Shown here piece after piece: positions 5,983-12,639 of a DNA stretch of 13,590 nt. This DNA comes from Oscillospiraceae bacterium (GTDB taxonomy: Bacteria; Bacillota; Clostridia; Oscillospirales; Oscillospiraceae), in contig JAFPTE010000261.1 of the NCBI GenBank assembly GCA_017400415.1, positions 1 through 13,590 on the forward strand. The letters run 5' to 3'. The first letter of the stretch is position 1. Every line of letters starts with the position of its first letter. Below the pieces are notes generated by a model. The model did not search any database, had not been told where the DNA came from, and was given only the letters and a program-made list of their open reading frames with translations. Position numbers and translations under genes: made by a program.

Positions 5983-6558
5983 ATGGCCAACGTCAAGGAT
6001 AATCGCCGGGTGCAGTACACGAAAACCGCCCTGAAAAAGAGCCTGCTGGTGCTGCTCAAGGAAAAGCCCGTGGACCGGATCACCGTAAAGGAGCTGTGCG
6101 CCGGGGCGGATCTGAACCGGGGCACCTTCTATACCTATTACTCCAGCCCCATGGAGCTTCTGGAGGAGATCGAGAACGATTTTTACGTGGATATCCTCCT
6201 GTCCGTCACGGCCTTCCGGAAGGCGGACGATATCGTCTCCATCTTTGAGGAGGCGGTGGCCGCTCTCCGCCAGCGCCGGGAGCTCAGCGAGGCCCTCTTC
6301 GGCAAGAACGGGGACGACGCCTTTCTGCAGAAGCTGGTGGACGTGGCCCGGGAGACCTGCCTGACCCACTGGCGGCGGCTGGTGCCGGAGGCCGGTGAGA
6401 CAAAGCTCAACATGATGTACGATTTCTGTTCCTACGGCTGCATGAAGGTGGTCCGTGAGTGGCTCCAGGCCGGGGCAAAGGAAGAGCCCCGGGTGGTGGC
6501 CCAGTTTCTGACGGATATATGCAACCGGGGACTGCTGCCCCTGCTGGGGAGAAAGTGA
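5983..6558 (+). CDS. TetR/AcrR-family transcriptional regulator
   Basis: This is a 191-aa protein. Residues 10-60 form a TetR-type helix-turn-helix: YTKTALKKSLLVLL, then ITVKELCAGADLNRGTFYTYY, the TetR recognition-helix signature. The C-terminal region with YGCMKVVREWLQAG resembles the regulator C-terminal domain found in DhaS-like and other Firmicutes TetR proteins. Start follows AAGGAGAG at good spacing. It is the first gene of the hyp operon (seven bases to hypB) and divergent from degV, with an inverted repeat across both promoters. Inferred: autoregulator of the nickel-chaperone operon and possibly of degV. The ligand is unknown; a direct metal-binding site is not evident. Confidence 0.88.
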   Translation: MANVKDNRRVQYTKTALKKSLLVLLKEKPVDRITVKELCAGADLNRGTFYTYYSSPMELLEEIENDFYVDILLSVTAFRKADDIVSIFEEAVAALRQRRELSEALFGKNGDDAFLQKLVDVARETCLTHWRRLVPEAGETKLNMMYDFCSYGCMKVVREWLQAGAKEEPRVVAQFLTDICNRGLLPLLGRK

Positions 6559-6565
6559 GAAGGGC

Positions 6566-7228
6566 ATGGACTACGAGATTTTTGAGACCAAGGAGCGGGT
6601 GCTGGCGGAAAACGCCGCCGCCGCCCGCAGCGTCCGGACCTATACAAGGGAGAAGGGCACCTTTTTTGTAAATCTGATGGCCTCCCCCGGCGCCGGCAAG
6701 ACCACCGCCCTTCTGCGGCTCATTGAGCTCCTGGGGGCGGAGTACCCAATTGCGGTCATGGAGGCGGACGCCGACGGTGACACGGACGCCGCCGCAATTG
6801 CGAAGACCGGCACAAAGGTCATCCAGCTCCACACCGGCGGCCTGTGCCACATGGACGCCGACATGACCCTCCGGGGCCTTCAGCGTCTGGGTCTGGACGG
6901 GGTGCGGCTGTGCTTTCTGGAGAACGTGGGCAACCTGGTCTGCCCGGCGGAGTTCGACACCGGCGCCGACCTTAAAATGATGATACTCTCCGTACCGGAG
7001 GGGGACGACAAGCCTCTGAAATACCCCCTGATGTTCCAGGTCAGCGACCTTCTGGTCATAAACAAGACCGACGTGAGTCCCATCTTTGACTTTGACATGG
7101 CACGGCTCCGGAGAAACGTGGAGCCCCTCCACCCGGGCATGCCCATTTTCCCGGTCTGTGCCAGGACCGGGGAGGGCTTTGAGGCCCTGGCGGACTTCCT
7201 GCGGGAGAGAATGGAGGCCGGGAGATGA
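6566..7228 (+). CDS. hypB: HypB-type nickel-insertion GTPase, copy 1
   Basis: This is a 220-aa SIMIBI GTPase of the HypB family, which with HypA delivers nickel to [NiFe] hydrogenase and in some organisms to other Ni enzymes. Walker A is ASPGAGKT (residues 39-46). The metal site shared by HypB proteins is HTGGLCHMD, with C94/H95, and a conserved C126 is in NLVCPAEFDTG. The G4 motif is intact, NKTD (166-169), followed by FDFD. There is no His-rich N-terminal nickel-storage tail and no CxxGC-type N-terminal site, so it is the short form. It starts seven bases after the TetR-family gene and overlaps the second hypB by four bases (ATGA). The switch region reads MEADADGDTDA, less conventional than in classical HypB. 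Confidence 0.9.
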   Translation: MDYEIFETKERVLAENAAAARSVRTYTREKGTFFVNLMASPGAGKTTALLRLIELLGAEYPIAVMEADADGDTDAAAIAKTGTKVIQLHTGGLCHMDADMTLRGLQRLGLDGVRLCFLENVGNLVCPAEFDTGADLKMMILSVPEGDDKPLKYPLMFQVSDLLVINKTDVSPIFDFDMARLRRNVEPLHPGMPIFPVCARTGEGFEALADFLRERMEAGR

Positions 7229-7881
7229 AGATAATCGAGCTCGGGCGCACCGTCACCGCCGCCAACGACCGGGAGGCACGGGAGCTCCGGCGCCGCCTTA
7301 AGGAGCAGGGCACCCTGCTTATAAATCTGATGAGCAGCCCCGGCAGCGGCAAGACCACCCTGCTGAGCCGCCTTATCACCGATATGCCGGACCTGAAAAT
7401 CGGCGTCATGGAGGCGGATATCGACTCCGCCGTGGACGCAGAGAAAATCGAGGCCCTGGGTGCCCGGGCCATCCAGGTCCACACCGGGGGCATGTGCCAC
7501 ATGGACGCCGGCATGACCGCCCAGGCTCTTGAGGAGCTGGGCGGCCAGGGGCTGGACCTGGTCTTCCTGGAGAACGTGGGGAACCTTATCTGCCCGGCGG
7601 AGTACGACACCGGCGCCGGCCTGTGCCTGATGATACTCTCCGTGCCGGAGGGGGACGACAAGCCCCTGAAGTACCCCCTCATATTCCGGGAGAGCCACGG
7701 GGCCGTCATCTCCAAGCTGGACGCCCTGCCCTACTTTGACTTCGACCTGGAAAAATGCCGCAGCCGCATTGAAAAGCTCCGGCCCGGCGCCGCCGTCATG
7801 CCCGTATCCGCCAAAACCGGCCAGGGCATGGACCGGCTGGAGGCCTGGCTCCGGCAGCAGCTGGCCGCCTGGCGCAGCTGA
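7225..7881 (+). CDS. hypB: HypB-type nickel-insertion GTPase, copy 2 with altered G4 motif
   Basis: This is a 218-aa paralogue of the preceding gene. Walker A is SSPGSGKT (37-44). The nickel/zinc site is HTGGMCHMD with C91/H92, and C123 is conserved in NLICPAEYDTG. At the guanine-specificity motif it has SKLD (163-166) instead of NKxD, which may weaken guanine selectivity or affinity. The following LPYFDFD is HypB-like. Its start overlaps the first hypB stop in ATGA, with GGAGG seven bases upstream, so translation is coupled. A 52-base block (7628-7679) matches copy 1 (6978-7029) with only three synonymous third-position differences, while other parts differ much more. Inferred: a duplicated pair acting with the HypA that follows, possibly as a heterodimer, since HypB functions as a dimer. 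Confidence 0.9.
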   Translation: MKIIELGRTVTAANDREARELRRRLKEQGTLLINLMSSPGSGKTTLLSRLITDMPDLKIGVMEADIDSAVDAEKIEALGARAIQVHTGGMCHMDAGMTAQALEELGGQGLDLVFLENVGNLICPAEYDTGAGLCLMILSVPEGDDKPLKYPLIFRESHGAVISKLDALPYFDFDLEKCRSRIEKLRPGAAVMPVSAKTGQGMDRLEAWLRQQLAAWRS

Positions 7882-7911
7882 TATACATTATATATATTAC
7901 GAGGTACCCTT

Positions 7912-8280
7912 ATGCATGAGATGGGCATTGTCCTGCACCTGGCCAAGACCCTGGAGGAGACGGCGGCGGAGGAGAAGCTAACGAAAATCGGCTCCGTGAC
8001 TCTCCAGGTGGGCGAGGTCTCCGGCATCATGACCGACTATTTTGTGGACTGCTGGAACTATTTCCGCACCCGGCACCCGGTGCTGGCCCAGGCGGAGCTG
8101 AAAATCGAGACCGCCGCCGCCGTGACCTACTGCGGCAGCTGCGGCAGGACCTACCCCACGGTGAAATTCGGCCGCACCTGCCCCTGGTGCTCCTCCGGCG
8201 AAACCTGGCTTGTAACCGGTGACCAATGCGTCATAAAGGAGATAGAGGCGGAGGGCGGAGAGGAGCCGGAGGAGAGCTGA
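7912..8280 (+). CDS. hypA: HypA nickel metallochaperone
   Basis: This is a 122-aa HypA/HybF family protein. The N-terminal MHE that binds nickel is present (H2, E3). The structural zinc site is CGSC (C74/C77) and CPWC (C90/C93) within CGSCGRTYPTVKFGRTCPWC. Known of the family: it receives nickel from or with HypB and inserts it into the large subunit of [NiFe] hydrogenase, and into urease in some organisms. The tail (EAEGGEEPEES) is acidic. Start follows GAGG at 7901-7904. It is the last gene of the tetR-hypB-hypB-hypA operon, 30 bases after the second hypB. No hydrogenase, hypC-F or urease genes are in the window, so the client enzyme must be elsewhere. Confidence 0.94.
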   Translation: MHEMGIVLHLAKTLEETAAEEKLTKIGSVTLQVGEVSGIMTDYFVDCWNYFRTRHPVLAQAELKIETAAAVTYCGSCGRTYPTVKFGRTCPWCSSGETWLVTGDQCVIKEIEAEGGEEPEES

Positions 8281-8382
8281 AAAAATCTTCGGATTTGTGC
8301 AGAAAACTCTTGCAAAAACGGAAAAATGCGGTAAAATAGGGGAGCTCTGTCGGCAGAGGCCGGGACCCGGCGAATTGACGCA
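8281..8382. other. Intergenic region after hypA: weak hairpins, no gene
   Basis: No coding region is seen. Two small adjacent hairpins lie here, CTCTG-TCGG-CAGAG (8345-8358) and GCCGG-GAC-CCGGC (8359-8371). Neither is followed directly by a T-run, so the end of the hyp transcript is not clearly defined. Confidence 0.6.
8310..8337 (+). promoter_or_regulatory. Possible upstream promoter in the hypA/S-layer intergenic region
   Basis: TTGCAA (8310-8315), a 16-base spacer and TAAAAT (8332-8337). It could make a short transcript through the two hairpins at 8345-8371, or add to S-layer gene expression. Support is sequence resemblance only. Confidence 0.4.
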
Positions 8383-8412
8383 ACTTTTTGTTACTTTTTT
8401 GTAACTTTTTTT
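8383..8412 (+). repeat. Three helically phased T-tract repeats (predicted bent DNA)
   Basis: A short unit, AC followed by T5, T6 or T7 and then GT, is repeated three times. The T-tracts start at 8385, 8395 and 8406, that is 10 and 11 bases apart, one helical turn each. They end 10 bases before the -35 of the S-layer promoter. The second unit also forms GTTAC-T6-GTAAC followed by T7, a weak terminator-like hairpin. Confidence 0.75.
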
Positions 8413-8422
8413 GTAAAACCTG

Positions 8423-8451
8423 TTGACAACGTGAAATCTCTATGCTAAAAT
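8423..8451 (+). promoter_or_regulatory. Strong sigma-A promoter of the SLH protein gene
   Basis: A perfect TTGACA (8423-8428), a 17-base spacer and TAAAAT (8446-8451), preceded by phased T-tracts that can act as an UP-like or bent element. The start site should be near 8458, giving a leader of about 317 nt. Confidence 0.88.
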
Positions 8452-8457
8452 AAGCGG

Positions 8458-8774
8458 CGATAAGGGACAAGTGCCCTTGTTATGCCCGTTGAGGGCGAAA
8501 AACCCGACAGTGCAGATTCTTCCAGAAAAGATTCTCTGAAAAAGGGAACTTTTATTCGGAGTCAAGAGTCTTCATTATGTAAGTGTACGGCGGAGCGCCA
8601 GGGGCCGCCCGACCCGGAAGGGTTCCGCCGTACTCCTCCTTCGGGAGGCCGGTCGGGAAAAATCGGGCGGCGTTTTTCGGTGTATGCGCCTCATTCGGCG
8701 TTTACATACAAGTCCGTTTCATGTGCGGGCGTCATCAATTTTGTTATTTATTTTTTTAAGGAGGAAACACAAAC
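8458..8774 (+). promoter_or_regulatory. Long structured 5' leader of the SLH protein mRNA
   Basis: I see no convincing gene here but several strong helices: GCCC/GGGC (8484-8487/8493-8496); GTACGGCGGA/TCCGCCGTAC (8585-8594/8624-8633, perfect 10 bp) enclosing ACCC-GGAA-GGGT (8612-8623); CCTCC-TTCG-GGAGG (8635-8648); and TGTATG-CGCC paired with GGCG...CATACA (8681-8710). Alternative pairings compete: CCCGACC (8608-8614) with GGTCGGG (8651-8657), or GCCGCCCGA (8604-8612) with TCGGGCGGC (8663-8671), the latter followed by G and TTTTT. The leader ends with AAGGAGG (8758-8764), ten bases before the start. It matches no riboswitch class I recognise. Possible roles are mRNA stabilisation or attenuation. 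Confidence 0.65.
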
Positions 8775-11189
8775 ATGAAGACCCTGAAGAAGACTCTGTG
8801 CCTTGTTCTGGCTCTCGTCATGGTAGTTGGCGTTCTGGCTGTTTCTGCCTCCGCCACCTTCACCGATGAGGATCAGATCAAGAACAAAGAGGCTGCTGAC
8901 GTCATGAACGCCATTGGCATTCTCAATGGCTACACCGACGGCAGCTTCCGTCCCGAGGGCACCCTGACCCGTGCTGAGGGCGCCAAGATCATCGCGTACA
9001 TCCTGCTCACCCCTGAGGTCGCTTCTGAGCTCGGCCGTGAGAGCACCTTCTCCGACTGCAACGACAAGTGGTTCGGCGGCATCGTCGACTACATCGCTGC
9101 CAAGCAGATCGTCATCGGCACCGGCAACGGCAAGTTCAGCCCCAACGGCAAGCTTACCGGCTATGCATTCGGCAAGATGCTCCTTACCGCTATGGGCAAG
9201 GGCACCTACAACGATCCCAGCACCTGGAAGATCAATGTTCTGACCGATGCTATCGAGACCGGCCTGACCAAGGGCGCCAGCGGCCTGTCCTGGAATGACC
9301 CCATCACCCGTGACAACGCTGTGACCATGGCTCTGAACGCCATGCTGTACAGCAAGGAGGGTGAGGCTTCCGAGTTCGTCGTCAAGACTGCTGAGGGCAT
9401 CGAGCTCTGGCACGGCACTGACGGCATGACCGCTCTTGTTTACAAGGCTCTGGATGATGGCAACACCGTTTCCATCAGAAAGACCGCCGGCACCGACAGC
9501 CTCATGTCCAAGTTCGGCTATCAGAAGGACACCGAGACCGACGAGTTCGGCCACACCAACCAGGTCATCACCAACGGCAAGACCGGTGACGAGAGAGTTG
9601 TTTACAGCACCACCACCACCAAGGCCAACAAGACCTACAGCACCGCTCAGGCTATCGAGAAGATCCTGACCGACGTCGGCTTCAAGAAGAACGACGTTGC
9701 TGAAGTTACCGTTTTCACCAACGGCGACGAGGCTGATGCTGTTTCCTACACCGTCGGCTCCGATGCTTCCAAGAACACCAAGCTCGGCGGCAACGGCACC
9801 TCCATTGAGGTCTACAGAAACGGCAACGCTGTTAAGCTTGTTGTTATCGACACCTATTTCGACACTGTTGCTTCCGTCACCAACGGCGAGGTTAAGCTCA
9901 CCGACAGCGGCCTGACCAAGAAGATCGCTGGCTTCGAGAAGGGCGAAGCAGTCCTCTACTCCAAGACCGCTGATGGCATCGTCAGCATGTCCAAGGCCGG
10001 CTCCATCACCGGCAAGGTCACCGCTCACAACAACGTTGCTCCCAACAACTACGTCAAGGTTGACGGCGTCACCTATGAGCTGTCCGCCAACAATGCTGTG
10101 AAGGAAGTCGGCACCGTTCCTTATGCTTATGTTGGTCCTTCCAACAACGACCAGACTCCCACCATGGTTTACTTCCTTGATAACTATGGCTTCATCATCG
10201 CTGCTATGACCCCCGCTGAGGCTCCTGCCTCCGCTCCCAGCACCATCGACGGTTACGTCTATGTCCTGGGCTTCCGTTCCGTCCTCCAGGAGGGCCAGAC
10301 CACTGCTTCCGCTTCCAACCTGTTCGATGAGAAGACCACCGGCGACAAGGCTGTTGCCCAGGCCAAGATCATGAACGTCTACACCGGCGAAGTTACCGTT
10401 GTTAACAGAAGCATCGTCAAGAACACCCAGAACAAGTACGTCTACACCGATATCAACGGCGTTGCCACCACCGAGGCTGTTGTTACCGCCGAGGATGCCA
10501 ATGCTCGTCTGATGGGCTACAAGGTCATGTCCGATGGCACCTATTACTTCGAGGATGCCAACGTTCAGTCTGTGAGCGCTCCTCAGAAGAACAACGCCAA
10601 CGTTACCGGCTCTGACGGTGCTGTCTACTATGCTACCAACGACACCACCCTCTATCAGCTGGAAGTCCTTGTGAAGGACGGCGAGACCACCTACTCCAAG
10701 ACCTCCACCAAGAACGTCTATAAGGACGAGATCAGAGGCACCGATGGTATCATCGTTGCTGATAACAAGAACGTTATCTCCGAGATCATCCGCGTCCAGG
10801 TCGGCGCTCCTGTTGAGAGACCTAAGACCGCTAACGTCCTTGCTCAGTATGTTGGCCAGGGCGAGACCAATGCCAGCGGCACCTCCGTTGTCTTCATGGT
10901 CGACGGCGCTGAGAAGCAGTTCATCCTTGCTGACGGCGCTGACTTCTCCGGTCTTGCTGCCGGCACCATCGTTAAGCTGACCACCGAGAACGGCAAGGCC
11001 AAGACCTACAGCGAGGTCAGACCTGCCGGCACCGGCAAGATCGCTCAGATCCCCACCGGCAAGTGGGTCGTCTTCGAGGGTTCCGAGACTGCTGTTGACC
11101 TGTCCTCCAAGAAGGTCTTCATCAACGGCAACTATGTGACCAGCTTCAAGGTTGGCGATACCGTCACCTATTATGACGCTGTTCGCTAA
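8775..11189 (+). CDS. Secreted S-layer-homology (SLH) domain surface protein
   Basis: This is an 804-aa protein with a classic signal peptide, residues 1-27, ending in VSASA before TFTDEDQI. Three SLH-type segments follow at about residues 30-78 (AIGILNGYTDGSFRPEGTLT, then RAEGAKIIAYIL), 91-140 (FSDCNDKWFGGIVDYIAA) and 150-192 (ITRDNAVTMALNAML). SLH domains bind pyruvylated secondary cell-wall polymer. The remaining 600 residues are Thr/Asn/Lys/Gly-rich, beta-type, with no enzymatic motif, consistent with a self-assembling or structural surface layer protein. Codon use is extremely biased (GGC, AAC, AAG, ACC, GTT/GTC, CGT), unlike its neighbours, which indicates very high expression. It fits the strong promoter, long leader, consensus AAGGAGG and own terminator: a monocistronic unit. 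Confidence 0.9.
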   Translation: MKTLKKTLCLVLALVMVVGVLAVSASATFTDEDQIKNKEAADVMNAIGILNGYTDGSFRPEGTLTRAEGAKIIAYILLTPEVASELGRESTFSDCNDKWFGGIVDYIAAKQIVIGTGNGKFSPNGKLTGYAFGKMLLTAMGKGTYNDPSTWKINVLTDAIETGLTKGASGLSWNDPITRDNAVTMALNAMLYSKEGEASEFVVKTAEGIELWHGTDGMTALVYKALDDGNTVSIRKTAGTDSLMSKFGYQKDTETDEFGHTNQVITNGKTGDERVVYSTTTTKANKTYSTAQAIEKILTDVGFKKNDVAEVTVFTNGDEADAVSYTVGSDASKNTKLGGNGTSIEVYRNGNAVKLVVIDTYFDTVASVTNGEVKLTDSGLTKKIAGFEKGEAVLYSKTADGIVSMSKAGSITGKVTAHNNVAPNNYVKVDGVTYELSANNAVKEVGTVPYAYVGPSNNDQTPTMVYFLDNYGFIIAAMTPAEAPASAPSTIDGYVYVLGFRSVLQEGQTTASASNLFDEKTTGDKAVAQAKIMNVYTGEVTVVNRSIVKNTQNKYVYTDINGVATTEAVVTAEDANARLMGYKVMSDGTYYFEDANVQSVSAPQKNNANVTGSDGAVYYATNDTTLYQLEVLVKDGETTYSKTSTKNVYKDEIRGTDGIIVADNKNVISEIIRVQVGAPVERPKTANVLAQYVGQGETNASGTSVVFMVDGAEKQFILADGADFSGLAAGTIVKLTTENGKAKTYSEVRPAGTGKIAQIPTGKWVVFEGSETAVDLSSKKVFINGNYVTSFKVGDTVTYYDAVR

Positions 11190-11210
11190 TCCTCAACTCT
11201 AAGTTCCACA

Positions 11211-11240
11211 AGCCTCCCGAGAAATCGGGAGGCTTTTTTG
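11211..11240 (+). terminator. Intrinsic terminator of the SLH protein gene
   Basis: A perfect 10-bp stem, AGCCTCCCGA (11211-11220) with TCGGGAGGCT (11225-11234), has a GAAA tetraloop and is followed by a T-run ending at 11239. Confidence 0.93.
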
Positions 11241-11269
11241 TATCTTCGCTCTTTCGGCAAAACGCTATA

Positions 11270-11298
11270 TTGCAAATACTTCCCAGGGGTGGTATAAT
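11270..11298 (+). promoter_or_regulatory. Promoter of the murA operon
   Basis: TTGCAA (11270-11275), a 17-base spacer and a perfect TATAAT (11293-11298), 42 bases before the murA start. Confidence 0.85.
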
Positions 11299-11340
11299 AA
11301 CGAATGGTGAAATGGAAAAATAACTTGGGAAGGTGAGCCC

Positions 11341-12639
11341 TTGCATAAGTACGTTATCAAAGGCGGCAAAAAGCTTTACGGCGAGATATCCATCTCCGGA
11401 GCCAAGAATGCCGCCGTTGCCATGATTCCCGCCGCCATTCTTGTGGACGGCACCTGCCGCATCGAAAACATACCCTCTATTTCCGATACCATTATTCAGC
11501 TGAATATCCTCCGCACTCTTGGGGCCAAGGTAAACGCCGTCAATAAGCACACCATGGATATTGACTGCCGCTGCATCTCCTCCGCCGTGGCGGACTTTGA
11601 CATGATGCGCCGCCTCCGTGCCTCCTATTATCTTATCGGCGCACTGCTGGGCAAATTCGGCACCGCCACCGTGGCCATGCCCGGCGGCTGCAACTTCGGC
11701 GGCGTCCGGCCCATTGACCAGCATATCAAGGGCTTCACCGCCATGGGCGCCACTGTTGAGGTTAAAAACGGCCTTGTTCTTGCCCGGGCCGCCGGCGGCA
11801 GGCTCCACGGCGCCAGCATCTACCTGGACGTGGTCTCCGTAGGCGCAACCATCAATATCATGCTGGCCGCAGTTCTGGCCCGGGGCTTTACCATGATTGA
11901 AAACGCCGCCCGGGAGCCCCATATCGTGGACGTGGCCAACTTCCTGAACTCCATGGGCGCCGATATCCGTGGCGCCGGAACAAACGTAATCAAAATCCGC
12001 GGAGTGGACCGGCTCCGTGGGGGCTTCTACTCCATTGTCCCGGATCAGATCGAGGCAGGCACCTATATGGCGGCCGTAGCCGGCACCGGCGGCCAGCTGC
12101 TTATCAAGAACATCATTCCCAAGCATCTTAACTGCATCTCCGGCAAGCTTCAGGAGATGGGCGTGGACGTTATCGACGGGGAGGACTGCGTCCTGGTCCG
12201 CCGGGATAAGCCCCTCCACCATGCCAACGTGAAGACCCAGCCCTATCCCGGCTTTCCCACGGATATGCAGCCTCAGATAACAACCGTTCTGACCCTGGCC
12301 CAGGGCACCAGCCACATAACCGAGGGCGTCTGGGATAACCGCTATAAGTACGCCGATGAGCTCTGCAAGATGGGCGCCAGAATCCGTGTGGACGGCCGTG
12401 CCGCCGTTGTGGAGGGCGTGGAGAGCCTCTCCGGCGCCACCATCAAGGCCTGCGACCTGCGGGCCGGCGCCGCCATGGTCATTGCGGGGCTCTGCGCCTC
12501 CGGCACCACGGAAATCGAGGGCATTGAGTACATCGAGCGTGGTTATGAGGAGATTATCGACAAGCTTCGGGCCGTGGGCGCCGATATCCAGTGCGTGGAG
12601 CTTCCGGAGCCCGGCGGAGTTATTCCGGAGGCTATCTGA
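11341..12639 (+). CDS. murA: UDP-N-acetylglucosamine 1-carboxyvinyltransferase MurA
   Basis: This is a 432-aa enolpyruvyl transferase that transfers enolpyruvate from PEP to UDP-GlcNAc, the first committed step of peptidoglycan synthesis in the cytoplasm and the target of fosfomycin. Key residues are visible: K22/N23 in SGAKNA, catalytic C117 in PGGCNFGG, the Asp in FPTDMQPQ (E. coli D305 equivalent) and the Arg in DLRAGAAMV (R397 equivalent). The catalytic loop reads C-N-F-G-G-V-R-P, one residue longer between Cys and Arg than the C-x-x-G-x-R-P of E. coli and Bacillus enzymes. The start is TTG at 11341, with AAGGTG five bases upstream; the protein then begins MHKYVIKGG as expected. rlmH follows with no gap. 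Confidence 0.96.
   Translation: MHKYVIKGGKKLYGEISISGAKNAAVAMIPAAILVDGTCRIENIPSISDTIIQLNILRTLGAKVNAVNKHTMDIDCRCISSAVADFDMMRRLRASYYLIGALLGKFGTATVAMPGGCNFGGVRPIDQHIKGFTAMGATVEVKNGLVLARAAGGRLHGASIYLDVVSVGATINIMLAAVLARGFTMIENAAREPHIVDVANFLNSMGADIRGAGTNVIKIRGVDRLRGGFYSIVPDQIEAGTYMAAVAGTGGQLLIKNIIPKHLNCISGKLQEMGVDVIDGEDCVLVRRDKPLHHANVKTQPYPGFPTDMQPQITTVLTLAQGTSHITEGVWDNRYKYADELCKMGARIRVDGRAAVVEGVESLSGATIKACDLRAGAAMVIAGLCASGTTEIEGIEYIERGYEEIIDKLRAVGADIQCVELPEPGGVIPEAI

Noticed and set aside
5856..6125. N-terminal extension of degV to 6125
   Set aside because: It would overlap the tetR coding region and both promoters. The family N-terminus and RBS are at 5855.
8390..8412. GTTAC-T6-GTAAC followed by T7 as the terminator of the hyp operon
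   Set aside because: The 5-bp AT-rich stem is too weak to call with confidence. The T-tract phasing gives a better explanation; it is mentioned only as part of a low-confidence small RNA idea.
8482..8778. 98-codon open frame through the SLH leader, ending in an ATGA overlap with the SLH start
   Set aside because: It has no Shine-Dalgarno, no recognisable domain, and its codons coincide with strong RNA helices. The overlap is probably chance, though a regulatory leader peptide cannot be fully excluded.
8748..10028. 426-codon open frame on the minus strand opposite the SLH gene
   Set aside because: Its Gly/Val/Leu/Asp-rich low-complexity sequence is what the complement of the strongly biased SLH codons gives. 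The plus-strand gene has signal peptide, SLH domains, promoter, RBS and terminator.
11164..12315. 383-codon minus-strand open frame opposite murA
   Set aside because: It is a shadow of the clear murA gene, with Gly/His-rich composition and no family features or ribosome binding site.
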